Numbered from the stretch's first letter, positions 12,158-29,130 are shown. The stretch is DNA of 64,000 nt from Tubulanus polymorphus (GCF_964204645.1 NC_134034.1:1892072-1956071); one strand, 5' to 3'. A program made the numbers and translations. Notes: generated by a model from the sequence alone, not told the origin.

Positions 12158-15100
12158 CATCTAGGGCAATCTTAAGACCTGCTGCATATGGCGTCACAAG
12201 CCCCGAGGCTTGTCACGCCATATTGGGGCCTGACACGCCATGTGGTAAACGTAAAATGAAAATCAAATCCTATGCATGAGATGAAACGTCGACTAAGTCT
12301 CGCGGGTTTTTCTTCCGAAGTTGAAATATTCGGTTGGATATTAATTTGTCTTAGATGATTAACAACGTATTATATATACATAATAAGAACTACATATTAC
12401 ATCGCATTTACACTAAAATGAGTTTTACAGAATAGAAATTGATCGTTGTTTGTTAATCTAATGCAGTGTACACACATTTTGAAACACAATTTAAACAATC
12501 ATATATTTCGCCAGCATATGAAAAATACAAAAACATTACATATATATCTACTGAATGAGTTTTACAGGATAAAGATTTTAATTAACTATCTTACATTTCA
12601 ATGAATCATTCATCTATTTCACATGATTTGTTGATCAATTAGTCTTAGAAGAACATGGATAATGTTAGAAAAACATATATGGTGAGCCAGGCTCCAATCT
12701 AGTGTGATCTGCAGTCATATGGCTCCTAAAATCGCTAAGCCTTCTACATGGCGTGTCAGGCCCCAAATGTTCTGCAGCCAATATGGCGTGTCAAGAGCCC
12801 CAAATTGTCTGCAGAATAGCTTCAATAATTGAAACATGGTTTGTCGAACGGTTTTCTATGGAAGCAATTAAATTATATCTTTAGTTTCAATTAGTTATAT
12901 ATTGTTCATGATTTGATAATCACAAAGCAAATACTGCTAGAAAAACCGCGATTTGTCTTCTATATGGCGTGTCAAGCCCCGAATGTTCTGCAGCCAATAT
13001 GGCGTGTCAGGCCCCGAATGGTCTGCAGAATAGCTTCAATTGAAACATGGCGTGAGAGGACCCGATCAGTTTTCCTATAATTGTCACTAATTATCATAAA
13101 TATTCAAAGATTTATCATTCTACATGGTTTGTCAATCATTTAGACTTAGAAAGAAAGCAAATATTGTTTCAAAAATAGCTCCTCAAATCACGCTGTCTTC
13201 TACATGGCGTGTCAGGCCCCAAACGGTCTGCAGCCAATATGGCGTGTCAGTCCCCAAACGGTCTGCAGAATAGCTTCAATTGAGATATGGCGTGAGAGGA
13301 CCCGAACGATTTTCCGTACAAACAAATGAATAATTGTCACTAATTATCATAAATATTCAAAGATTTATCATTCTACATGGTTTGTCAATCATTTAAACTT
13401 AGAAAAAAGGCAAATATTGTTTCAAAAAGCTCCTAAAATCACGCTGTCTTCTACATGGCGTGTCAAGCCCCAAACGGTCTGCAGAATAACTTCAATTGAG
13501 ACATGGCGTGAGAGGACCCGATCGATTTTCCGTACAAACAAATGAATAATTGTCATTAATTATCATAAATATTCAAAGATTTATCATTCTCCGTGGATTG
13601 TCAGTCATTTAGACTCAGAAAAAAGGCAAATATTGTTTCAAAAATAGCTCCTCAAATCACGCTGTCTTTCACATGGCGTGTCAGGCCCCAAATGTTCTGC
13701 AGCCAATATGGCGTGTCAGGCCCCAAACGGTCTGCAGAATAGCTTCAATTGAGACATGGCGTGAGAAGACCCGAACGATTTTCCGTACAAACAAATGAAT
13801 AATTGTCATTGATTATCATAAATATTCAAAGATTTATCATTCTACGTGGATTGTCAATCATTTAGACTCAGAACAAAAGGCAAATATTGTTTCAAAAAGC
13901 TCCTAAAATCACGCTGTCTTTCACATGGCGTGTCAAGCCCCAAACGGTCTGCAGAATAACTTCAATTGAGACATGGCGTGAGAGGACCCGATCGATTTTC
14001 CGTACAAACAAATGAATAATTGTCATTAATTATCGTAAATATTCAAAGATTTATCATTCTCCGTGGATTGTCAGTCATTTAGACTCAGAAAAAAAGGCAA
14101 ATATTGTTTCAAAAATAGCTCCTCAAATCACGCTGTCTTTCACATGGCGTGTCAGGCCCCAAATGTTCTGCAGCCAATATGGCGTGTCAGGCCCCAAACG
14201 GTCTGCAGAATAGCTTCAATTGAGACATGGCGTGAGAAGACCCGAACGATTTTCCGTACAAATAAATGAATAATTGTCATTGATTATCATAAATATTCAA
14301 AGATTTATCATTCTACGTGGATTGTCAATCATTTAGACTTAGAACAAAAGGCAAATATTGTTTCAAAAAGCTCCTAAAATCACGCTGTCTTCTACATGGC
14401 GTGTCAAGCCCAACGGTCTGCAGTCAATATGGCGTGTCAGGCCCCAAACGATTTTCCGTACAAACAAATGAATAATTGTCATTAATTATCATAAATATTC
14501 AAAGATTTATCAGTTTGTCAATCATTTAGACTTAGAAAAAAGGCAAATATTGTTTCAAAAAGCTCCTCGAATCACGCTGTCTTCTACATGGCGTGTCAGG
14601 CCCCAAATGTTCTGCAGTCAATATGGCGTGTCAGGCCCCAAACGGTCTGCAGAATAGCTTCAATTGAGACATGGCGTGAGAAGACCCGAATGATTTTCCG
14701 TACAAACTAATGAATAATTGTCATTAATTATCATAAATATTCAAAGATTTATCATTCTCCGTGGATTGTCAGTCATTTAGACTCAGAAAAAAGGCAAATA
14801 TTGTTTCAAAAATAGCTCCTCAAATCACGCTGTCTTTCACATGGCGTGTCAGGCCCCAAATGTTCTGCAGCCAATATGGCGTGTCAGGCCCCAAACGGTC
14901 TGCAGAATAGCTTCAATTGAGACATGGCGTGAGAAGACCCGAACGATTTTCCGTATAAATAAATGAATAATTGTCATTGATTATCATAAATATTCAAAGA
15001 TTTATCATTCTACGTGGATTGTCAATCATTTAGACTCAGAACAAAAGGCAAATATTGTTTCAAAAAGCTCCTAAAATCACGCTGTCTTCTACATGGCGTG

Positions 15101-16185
15101 TCAGGCCCCAAACGGTCTGCAGAATAGCTTCAATTGAGACATGGCGTGAGAAGACCCGAACGATTTTTCCGTACAAACAAATGAATAATTGTCACTAATT
15201 GTCTTAAATGTTCAATGATTAATCCTTCTATATGATTTGTCAATTATTTAGTCTTAGAAAAAAAAGCTAATACTCTTACAAAAAGCTCCTAAAACCACGC
15301 TGTCTTCTACATGGCGTGTCAGGCCCCAAAGTGTTCTGCCGCCAATATGGCGTGAGAGTACGCGATCAGTTTTCTATGGAAGCAATTAATTGTCACTAAT
15401 CATATCTTTAGTTTCAATTAGTTATATATTGTTCATAATCATAAAGTCTAAGAAAAAAAAACAAATACTGCTAGAAAAATCGCGATTTGTCTTCTATATG
15501 GCGTGTCAGGCCCCAAACGGTCTACAGAATATAGCTTCAATTTACATGGCGTGAGAGGACCCGATCAGTTTTCCGTAGAAATAAATGAGAAATTGTGACT
15601 GATTATCTTAAATTAGTACAATAATCATTAAGTCTTAGAAATAGGTTTATAAATCGTTGTTTCTATTTTGTTCATATGTAAAAATATACAAAATCGCTTA
15701 TGTAAATGTAGCTGATGATCTCCTGATCGTCTCGCACCATAACGGAAACCTATAAAAAACATATTCGAAGAATTTTACATAAAAATCTGTCGATATATAT
15801 GCATCTGAATATAGTTATGAAGTAAAAACGGGATATAATTTTCTTTCAAAGTGGTTGCACTGAACGGAATACTACAATATAACGTATAAGTACATATTAT
15901 ATTTAGACAATATTTAGTAAGTATATATTTAGACAATAAGTTAAGAAAAAATAGAAATTCATTACACATTGACATACCGGTACTTGAAATTATCTCATTC
16001 AGGTTTTACACGTCGTATCGGACTTAAAAACGTGGTCCGTTCGACGCGAACATATATCTTCGTTCCGCGTGAATTATATATAGTCTGCATTTTACTCAGG
16101 GCTTGTGACGCCATGTCAGATATGGCGTGACAAGCCCCGGGGCTTGTGACGCCATGTTCTGCTGATTCTTAAGATTGACTTCACT
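12158..16185. mobile_element. Large inverted-ended element (about 4 kb) filled with satellite DNA
   Basis: The two ends are inverted copies of a stretch containing CAATCTTAAG and GGCGTCACAAGCCCC, about 55 bp inside each border (12168-12225 and 16100-16179). A 9-bp direct repeat CACCAGTTC flanks it (12149-12157 and 16186-16194), a possible target duplication. The interior has no gene. It holds tandem units rich in GGCGTGTCAGGCCCCAAA and GGTCTGCAG. The outermost few bases match poorly as inverted repeats, so the exact borders are uncertain. Confidence 0.6.
12700..15560. repeat. Satellite inside the 4-kb element, two-subunit higher-order repeat of about 470 bp
   Basis: The marker CAAATATTGT occurs at 13411, 13627, 13881, 14098, 14352, 14544, 14795 and 15049. 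Spacing alternates about 217 and 254 bp (one 192), giving a higher-order period of about 471 bp. Less regular units extend to both sides. Non-coding in all frames. Confidence 0.85.
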
Positions 16186-16464
16186 CACCAGTTCAGTAAA
16201 AATCGATCGAGTAACTACTAGCGACGCCTGGTGGATCTTCACTTGCCATAGATGGAATCCTTGCTTGCACTGTCATAAGTAGAATCCTCGATTGCCACAA
16301 TATCGTTGAGGGTCGTTCAAACTTTTAAAGTTCTTGGTTCAGTTCAACAGTTCTGAGTTAAGATTTGACTCTGAGTAAACTCATTGAAAATAAATGAACT
16401 AATTTCAACTCTGAGTTAACTCCACAACTGTGGAACTGTATCTATGGCTATAGATTTAATGTAC

Positions 16465-16790
16465 TCATGTTCTGAGTCGACCCTTTGCGCATTTTGACGC
16501 GAGAAACAGCGATTGAAATGGCGATAGAGACTCGTGAAAACTGATATATTCACCACGTTTCGCAGAAGAGAATATTGAACAGGCGAGTGGATATATCTGC
16601 AGGTCTTTCCTAGGGAGGGAGCGCTGAAAAATGTACGGCATATAAATGACTGCGATAGAATGTTCCTCATACAATGAAAATATAGGAATAATCCACTATT
16701 AGAAACTACTGGGAAACTCACATGATATACGGCGCATATCACCAGAAATCTCCAGAGGCCCAGCAGCAGCTGCGATCGATTAGACAACAT
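16465..16790 (-). CDS. Possible two-exon small membrane-anchored protein, 75 aa, unrecognised
   Basis: Candidate exons are 16722-16790 (ATG to a GTGAGT donor, phase 0) and 16465-16623 (acceptor TTTTTCAG to TGA). Joined, they give 228 nt and 75 aa. The first exon encodes 23 residues with a hydrophobic stretch (LLLGLWRFLVICAVYH) that could be a membrane anchor or signal. The second encodes a mixed, mildly basic segment containing RSLPRKDLQIYPL. I recognise no family, and the same DNA is also open in an unspliced frame. Support is only the good donor, acceptor and matching phase. The neighbouring DNA is a degenerate repeat. It may be chance. Confidence 0.22.
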
Positions 16791-17394
16791 GACACGTTTC
16801 ACAAGAGTGCAAAAAGAGGATGAACAATCACCTGCTAATTATAGCAGGTGCATGGGTGTAGCAAGAGTGTTCACCCCTCCCCATAAAAGAAATTGTAGAA
16901 TGAATGATTTATTTACTTTTAAAAGGCCTATGTATGATTTATTTACTTGTAATAAGCCTATGTAAAAGATTTAAAAAAAACATGATTTCCTGGGATATAG
17001 TTTCATAGATGGAAGTTCTGCTGTATTAGGCACAACAAGATATCATTCCACGTATCTAAGAATACAGAATTTTTTTTCGATGTAGGGGGCCGGCCCCTGA
17101 TCCCGACAGCTTCGTGCCTTGTTTCTGGGAGAGGCCTTGTTCCCCATCCCTGCACCTTTCGTATTCCCCGCTTTGTGCCAAAAAAATGCTAGAGGCCAGT
17201 TCCACCTTCTGAAAAATGACCCCCTTCTCCTCAGACAATCCTTGCTTTCCCCAGAGGTGCGAATCGGAAATTTCTAAAGAGACCGCTCTCCATCTATTCT
17301 CCATCAGGTTCACCATTGATAACACTATCTGTGTTGTGACGCAGTAATAGATAGAGAATACCAATGACGAAAAACTGAGTTCGAAAATGTTTCC

Positions 17395-18130
17395 TTGAGA
17401 GTTGTTTCAACGTTTCGACTATTTTCTAATAGTCATCTTCAGGAATACTGTATTCCTTGAGCTAGTGTAGTTTATTCAACGTTTCGACTATATCCTAATA
17501 GTCATCATCAGGAATACTGTATTCCTTGAGCTAGTGTAGTTTATTCAACGTTTCGACTATATTCTAATAGTCATCTTCAGGAATACTGTATTCCTTGGGC
17601 CATTGTAGTTTATTCGACGTTTCGACTATATCCTAAATGTCATCATCAGGAATACTGTATTCCTTGAGCTAGTGTAGTTTATTCGACGTTTCGACTATAT
17701 CCTAATAGTCATCTTCAGGAATACTGTATTCCTTGAGCTAGTGTAGTTTATTCGACGTTTCGACTATATCCTAATAGTCATCTTCAGGAATACTGTATTC
17801 GAGCTAGTGTAGTTTATTCGACGTTTCGACTATATCCTAATAGTCATCTTCAGGAATACTGTATTCGAGCTAGTAGTTCAACGTTTCGACTTTATCCTAA
17901 TAGTCATCTTCAGGAATACTGTATTCGAGCTAGTAGTTCAACGTTTCGACTTTATCCTAATAGTCATCTTCAGGAATACTGTATTCCTTGGGCCAGTGTA
18001 GTTTATTCAACGTTTCGACTATGTCCTAATAGTAATCTTCAGGAATACTGTTTTCCCTGAGCTAGTGTATTTTATTCAATGTTTCGTTAATATTCTGATG
18101 GTATTCTTCAGGAGAACCATTTTGCTCTTT
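17395..18130. repeat. Minisatellite of about 69 bp
   Basis: About ten units containing ACGTTTCGACTATATCCTAA and TCTTCAGGAATACTGTATTC. Some units are shortened by loss of CTTG and TGTAGTTTATT. Intergenic. Confidence 0.9.
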
Positions 18131-18359
18131 TAACGAATAAACTACACTAGTTCTAGGAAACATTTTTGGACTTTGTCTTTCGTTATTACTTTTATTACTC
18201 TATGATTCTCTCTATATCAACTCCATTTCTAGGAGCAGGTGCGAATCAGATATATATTTCACAGGAATGTAAAAAGTCAGCTGCCGGGATGAACACTCTC
18301 ATGTGAAGTTGGATACGTGTTTCGCGACCGCTTTATGTCAGATGGGTTTGATGGAGAGA

Positions 18360-18460
18360 TGGTGCGGTTTAGAATAAAAGCAGCATATTTTAGCTAGCAA
18401 TCGCATACAACTTTACGAAGCTTAAGTGACGTGTGTTGGAACCAACTAAAACTGTAAGTA
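18360..18460 (+). promoter_or_regulatory. Probable 5' noncoding exon and promoter of the cysteine-rich secreted gene
   Basis: A sequence ending in AAACT followed by a GTAAGT-type donor near 18452, together with the acceptor TTATAG just before the ATG at 18973, suggests a 5' UTR exon with an intron of about 510 bp. An AT-rich TATA-like patch (AATAAAAG) lies near 18373. Inference from splice-site appearance only. Confidence 0.35.
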
Positions 18461-18629
18461 CAAACTGATAACTATGGAAATGACTTTGTTGGTTAGTTAC
18501 CTACTCGTTGGTTGTAAGCTTAACCGGATCGATGGCCAAATCTTGTCGTTTGTGAAAATATCCGATCGTGAAACTAATAAAACCACAGATAGGTCAGCGA
18601 ATCGAGGTAATGATGTCAGAGGTAAAACT

Positions 18630-18825
18630 GTCAAAATATCTAAAGCCGGGAGTGGGACCTCACTGGTTCTAGGAAAGATTTCTTCAAAATATATATCTAA
18701 AGCCGGGAGTGGGATCTCACTGGTTCTAGGAAAAATGTCTTCAAAATATCTAAAGCCGGGAATGGGACCACACTGGTTCTAGGATAGATTTCTTCAAAAT
18801 ATCTGGGAGTGGGACCTCACTGGTG
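18630..18825. repeat. Minisatellite of about 54 bp in the leader intron of the cysteine-rich gene
   Basis: Four units of AAAGCCGGGAGTGGGACCTC followed by ACTGGTTCTAGGAAAGATTT. It lies between the proposed 5' noncoding exon and the coding exon. Confidence 0.8.
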
Positions 18826-18972
18826 GACTTCGAAAGGGCTGCTTAATCGGCCAGGCCTTTTTCTTCTGGACTCCAGACTTCCGGCAAATCCAAAGATCCG
18901 CCCCTTACCCTTGCCATTTACATACATCTAGTTAACTGTATGTGTCGCTTCTTTGATCGCTTATAGGTAACA

Positions 18973-19353
18973 ATGTTCAGAACCGATGTGATCGCTGTTG
19001 TCGTCGTCGTCGTGTTGGTGTCGTCTGCAGCTCTCGTGCCCGTCAATGCGGAAGAAGAATGCGAGACCAGATGCCGATATTGTCGTAAAATGAAGCACAC
19101 GATTTGTTTCAAGAATCTCGAAAAGTGCGAAGAGGCGTGTGCACGTGCGAGTAATGCTAACGAGTTCAAATGTGCCGATATCCCAGGATATGAAGCATAC
19201 GAATCATTGAAAGGCGATTGTTATCAGGGGTGTTATAGTGCATGCACTAATACAAAGACAAGAGCAAATTGTCAGTATCGATGCGTTAATGATAATGATA
19301 CGGAAGGGCTTGAATGCAACAATCCCCCAGCTTGCCAGACAAATCGCAGTTAA
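18973..19353 (+). CDS. Small secreted cysteine-rich protein, 126 aa, unrecognised family
   Basis: A single coding exon beginning at ATG right after a splice acceptor (TTATAG, GTAACA). Residues 1-26 form a clear signal peptide: short N-region, then a valine-rich core, ending in VNA before EEE. The mature chain of about 100 residues has 14 cysteines, an even number consistent with seven disulfides. They are spaced C-x3-C-x2-C at the start and C-x3-C-x3-C in the middle. Possible N-glycosylation sites are NDT and the terminal NRS. There is no membrane segment. I do not recognise the fold. Small cysteine-rich secreted proteins in invertebrates include matrix, antimicrobial and venom-type proteins, but nothing here chooses between them. 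AATAAA lies at 19637. Codon use and a clean ORF make it a likely real gene. Confidence 0.75.
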   Translation: MFRTDVIAVVVVVVLVSSAALVPVNAEEECETRCRYCRKMKHTICFKNLEKCEEACARASNANEFKCADIPGYEAYESLKGDCYQGCYSACTNTKTRANCQYRCVNDNDTEGLECNNPPACQTNRS

Positions 19354-19636
19354 TCCGCCTGTGACGAGCAGTGTAAATTTCTAAAACCGGTCTTTATCAA
19401 TTTTAAAACGGCGGATGCGCATTGTTTCACGAAAAGGATTCAACTTAGAAACTTGTTTAACCAGGTTTTCGACTTGGTCCTTTCCGTGAAACTGCGCCCA
19501 CATTAATTTAAGCGTTGATCATATTTTTTTTTTCGTCGATACTGGATCACCGGATCGTCCGCAGTTCGACAATAATCGTCATTTAAAAGGGAAAAATTTT
19601 AGTTCGTTTTCGAAATGGATCCATTCGTGATCGAAT

Positions 19637-19642
19637 AATAAA
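19637..19642 (+). terminator. Poly(A) signal AATAAA of the cysteine-rich gene
   Basis: An AATAAA about 285 bp after the stop codon at 19353, on the coding strand. No other canonical signal was noted between them. Confidence 0.5.
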
Positions 19643-19659
19643 ATACAGATCGGACAAGT

Positions 19660-21530
19660 CGAATAGTCGTTTCTTTATTTTCTTTCGCGCTCGAATTGAA
19701 AAACCCAATCTCTTAATTTCATCAACGGTTAATGAAGCGAGGTGACGTCTGGGGCACATCGATCAATAGTAAGACCATGAAAACCGAAAGCTCAAAAATT
19801 GGACATCAGTTGCAGTTTTAGACATTTGGCAACAACAGGGGACCATTCACCGTAAAATTATTTCTGAGGAAGGCGATTTCCGAGGTAAGGTAATTTTTCA
19901 ACAAACCACTTTACTGTTGCTATAGCCGCCATACTGGAGCGGATCTAGGAAAATTGGAAGGTGGGGATCCAGAAGAAAAGAAAAGTGTTTTTTTGCATTA
20001 AGGATGACGTGTTTATGGCAATAGTGGGGTCACTCGATGTCGTGTTAGGCAGATTTGGCAGAAATAATATATCGATGACGGGAAACGTTTACCGAGAGGA
20101 AATAGGAGTTTTAGTTGGAGGTTTTTTAATTCTGTCTTGGTGAAAAGGGCCACCTCGAAAGGCAGTAGTCCGGACCCGTGAAACCGCCCCCCTTAATCCG
20201 CCCCTGCCATGATCGGACAAAGTCAAACAGTCGTTGTTTATTTCCTTTTAAAAATTTATTTCAGCCACAAAATAGCGACAGGCGTCGTGGATCAGAGGCG
20301 CCGTGCATCAATGAATCTAAAACCAAATATACACGGATTTAAAAGATCACATTGATTAAAGCTGAGAAATTGAAAATCAAACGAGACCCGATCGTCGGAA
20401 TTTGTCTCCGGCCTCACTTATCTTGAAAATGATACTGTGCTGCGGTTATGGATTGACGACCCAGGAATCGAAGCCTGGGAAGACTCCCATGAAGTGACGA
20501 TGTGCTCACTCGATCGATTCTTTATTTACTATTGCTGCTTTATAACTAAACTAAGACAGAACAAATAGTGCTGCCGGATCCGGGAGAGTACCAGTAACGC
20601 ACTAATCTCTTTGCACGAGAGAGTGCTTCACACTACCTTTCGGCCGGTAAAGGCCGTTGAGTTAAAAAAGCGAAGACATTGAAGGAAATGTTACGCTGAT
20701 AAAGCAAATAATTACCAATTCGTCAATAAGGGCAGATTCGAAGGACGATGAGGGCGATAGATTTACGATGAGGTATTTTTCAAAATTACATTATTTTGAG
20801 TACGCGGATTCCGCTCTCCCAGTACAAAAACCATCAAATTAAGCTGTGTTATTTTTTTTTACAAGGCGTCCTAAATCTACGAGTTTAAGTCGACTTGTTC
20901 TTAATTGGGCCTTTTTGATTATTTTGCAAGTACGCGGATCCGCCTCGATCTGCAAAATCCATTAAGAAAATGTTTTCTTAAAGTCCTCCTTCGAGTGATT
21001 TCATCACAAATTTTTCAACAAAAAAAAGAAAATTATTATTTTTAGTCTAAGTATATAACTTAAAGTCGCACGGTCATATATTTTCAATCTCGTGAATTGC
21101 AAACAGTCTTTCTCATTTCTCCAGTCATTTGAATCAAATTCATCAAATTTCGACTCCCTTTTTATATTTTTCTGAAGTCCTTCCGAGGTTTTATCCGAGC
21201 CGAAAAAAATATTCGAAATATACGCGAATTTCAATAGGGTTTTCTGTGAAGTAACAGAAAACCCTAAATCAAGAAATATTTCTTTTTTATTCTCTGCCAT
21301 TTTCAAATGTATGTATGTATGTAAAAGGAATATTTTAATTTTTCTCTTCATCCTCCAATTTTTCTTGAAAAAAATCCATGCTCCAAGTAATTAAAAAAGG
21401 GAAGATTCCGAAATTGATAATTACACGGCAGCCCCAGCGAGCCAAGTCCGCGCGGTTACGTGCGCGCGTCGTTCTCGATATCTGTCTCTTATTTACTTCC
21501 TGGTTTGCGCTGCTCTCTGCATTTTGATCG
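19660..21530. other. Intergenic stretch without a convincing gene
   Basis: Contains AT-rich sequence, a repeated CGGACAAGTC/CGGACAAAGTC segment with TAGTCGTTTCTTTATTT-like tails (near 19651 and 20213), and short ORFs only. A minus-strand ORF with a good start context (ATG near 21299, about 97 codons) lies 235 bp from the CDK5 start. It encodes an AT-biased, Lys/Phe/Ile-rich chain and is not convincing. Confidence 0.5.
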
Positions 21531-21534
21531 AGAA

Positions 21535-26168
<4,634 letters not shown>

Positions 26169-26437
26169 AACGAAAACCGAGACACCGTGCCATAGGTACA
26201 CGGAGCAGACGGACTGTTTCAATTAATTAAACGAATAATTAATATCGACGATATCGCCATGTTTAACGATGAAATTAATAAGATTATTTATTACGTTAAT
26301 TTAGAAGTACGATTTTCGTTCGAAAGTCGTCAGGTCGTCGTCATGGCGACGCGCCGTGGTTGTTGTTGTCGCGGCGACAGATCTTATTCGATGTCTGTCG
26401 TGTCTATATCATTTATACATATACAGAAAAATGTTCA

Positions 26438-26443
26438 AATAAA
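26438..26443 (+). terminator. Poly(A) signal AATAAA of CDK5
   Basis: A canonical AATAAA about 270 bp downstream of the CDK5 stop at 26168, on the coding strand. Confidence 0.5.
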
Positions 26444-26650
26444 AGCAATGCAAACAGGAATAATTACGTCGACTTTGTTGTGAATCGGTTTTTGCGGAGA
26501 AAATGGGATTTTTTCTTTATTCCTAAAGGGAAAGCTCAACGACTGGTACACAGTAAATGTAGGAAAAATGCCATCAGTGGAAATGACGGAAAAATGCCGC
26601 AAATGATTGTCTCAACGGTTAGAAATGAAAATGCTACATTTCAAACTTCT

Positions 26651-26790
26651 GGGGCCGGTTGCATAGTCATGACTTAGACTTAAGACCAGTCTAAGACCAA
26701 CTTAGTTCTACAGCTAATCTAACAACTTAAGACCAGTCTTAAGATTTAAGACCACTTTTGGACTTAAGTCACGACTGTGCAACTGGCCCC
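26651..26790. mobile_element. Palindromic MITE, GGGGCYGGTTGC termini, copy 2 (140 bp)
   Basis: Starts GGGGCCGGTTGCATAGTCAT and ends GACTGTGCAACTGGCCCC. It has the same length and interior (AGACCAGTCTAAGACCAACT) as 4641-4780. Located downstream of CDK5. Confidence 0.88.
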
Positions 26791-27354
26791 TGCCATCTAG
26801 ATTTTATAAACTTTCAAAGTAGAGTAATAACTGGACGTCTGGACACTTTGTAATAGATTAGGTAACGAACCTGTAATAGACCTTGGAGTAGTCGTTTCTC
26901 CAAGGTCGGACACAGTCCCGATGAAATGCGGGGTTGTTACGCACTCTCTCCATAGCGATAGTCGCTCCTAAGAAATACCAACCAAACAACAATCGATGTA
27001 AAAGATATAATAAATTTTTATTGGACACTGCCCACAATATATTTTCACATTTTGACAAGCATACAACATCTGAATACACACGTTATACATATATTCGTCT
27101 ATTTACTTTTCATTTAAAATAAAATATCATTTTATTGTTCACAAAAAACAATTTTTTCAATTCTCAAAATTCTCACAACTTATTCGTATTTGTTTATGAC
27201 GTATTACGACGAGTTCTGGTTTTGAACGATTATCATAATTATAATTATTATTAATTATAGTTCGTGTGCAACGTGTGACGACGTGATAATGAAAAATAAT
27301 CATCGAAAAGTAAAACGTAACGAAGTGATGAAATGCAGCATCCGATCCTACCGC

Positions 27355-28390
27355 AAGCACACGGTATATCTTTAGCTGACTAACGATACCCAGGTGCACA
27401 CAGTATATCAGTAGCTGATTGATGGTAGCCAGGTGCACACGGTATATCAGTAGCTGATCGATGGTAGCCAGGTGCACACGGTATATCAGTAGCTGACTAA
27501 CGATACCCAGGTGCACACGGTATATCAGCAGCTGACTGATGGTAGCCAGGTGCACACGGTATATCAGTAGCTGACTGATGGTAGCCAGGTGCACACGGTA
27601 TATCAGTAGCTGACTAACGATACCCAGGAGCACACGGTATATCAGTAGCTGATTGATGGTAACCAGGTGCACACGGTATATCAGTAGCTGACTGATGGTA
27701 GCCAGGTGCACACGGTATATCAGTAGCTGATTGATGGTAGCCAGGTGCACACGGTATATCAGTAGCTGACTAACGATACCCAGGTGCACACGGTATATCA
27801 GCAGCTGACTGATGGTAGCCAGGTGCACACGGTATATCAGTAGCTGATCGATGGTAGCCAGGTGCACACGGTATATCAGTAGCTGACTAACGATACCCAG
27901 GTGCACACGGTATATCAGCAGCTGACTGATGGTAGCCAGGTGCACACGGTATATCAGTAGCTGACTGATGGTAGCCAGGTGCACACGGTATATCAGTAGC
28001 TGACTAACGATACCCAGGTGCACACGGTATATCAGTAGCTGATTGATGGTAACCAGGTGCACACGGTATATCAGTAGCTGACTGATGGTAGCCAGGTGCA
28101 CACGGTATATCAGTAGCTGATTGATGGTAGCCAGGTGCACACGGTATATCAGTAGCTGACTAACGATACCCAGGTGCACACGGTATATCAGCAGCTGACT
28201 CATGGTAGCCAGGTGCACACGGTATATCAGCAGCTGACTCATGGTAGCCAGGTGCACACGGTATATCACCAGCTGACTCATGGTAGCCAGGTGCACACGG
28301 TATATCACCAGCTGACTCATGGTAGCCAGGTGCACACGGTATATCACCAGCTGACTGATGGTAGCCAGGTGCACACGGTAGCTGACTAAT
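27355..28390. repeat. 39-bp minisatellite, about 26 units with higher-order pattern
   Basis: Units contain GGTGCACACGGTATATCAG followed by TAGCTGACTGATGGTAGCCA or the variant TAGCTGACTAACGATACCCA. Variant units recur at intervals of two to four units, giving a higher-order pattern. Since 39 is a multiple of three, the array is open over most of its length on the minus strand (a frame of about 419 codons, 27157-28416). I regard that frame as a by-product. Confidence 0.92.
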
Positions 28391-28989
28391 AATAAGGGTA
28401 GCCTAGCATACGTCACTTACAGTTCAGCGCACACGACATCCTACAGCTCACGGTATACCAATGGCTGTCTGAATAATGATAGCCATGTGCACACGGTACA
28501 CGCTATATCCCAACGTGCACACGACATGGCACACCGGCTCATAAACTCGTATACCAGACAAGCAAGATGTTGAGCAACAATTGCCGGCTCATAAAAAATC
28601 TTTAACAAAACTTCCGAAATAAATCTATTATTTCTATCTATTCGTCCTTGACCGCTAATGGCAGACGATCGGCGATTCTTATAACAAAATTTGAAAAATA
28701 TCGATTTCAATCAATTTTCGGGATCAAATTCGATTTCGATCAAATCTATCACGTTGAAAACACTCAATATTCGACATCCGCCTTTCAACGCGCTCTTTAT
28801 ATTCTGTGTATCGATGAAAATTCACACGCCGCAAAAATATCTCACAAAAAAAAAGTGAGAAAAAAAAAACCCAAATAATTATTGTATACGATATTTCTGC
28901 ATTGATCATGCAACAACACTGAGATTTTATATAAAGTTGTCAACACATTTAAAAAGTTTTGCATTATTTTCATTTAACAACGTTTCGTC

Positions 28990-29130
28990 CCCCAAACTTC
29001 GAGGAGGAGCCCTTCGTTCCGCGATCGCGAGTTTAGTTCGACGCGATCGAGTTGTTGAAGTACATTCGTTTTCTATTATTTCAACTCTAAAAAGTCGAAT
29101 TCAACTCGCGATTGCGGAACCGGACTTCAA
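28990..29130. mobile_element. Short palindromic element (possible MITE)
   Basis: Arms TTCCGCGATCGCGAGTTTAG (29017 on) and the inverted TTCCGCAATCGCGAGTTGAA (ending 29119) pair over about 27 bp around an internal segment of some 50 bp. Intergenic, single copy seen. Confidence 0.5.

Noticed and set aside
21004..21351. Minus-strand ORF divergent from CDK5 with start MAENKKE
   Set aside because: AT-driven Lys/Ile/Phe composition, no splice donor with consistent phase found, no recognised homology; kept only as a note in the intergenic entry.
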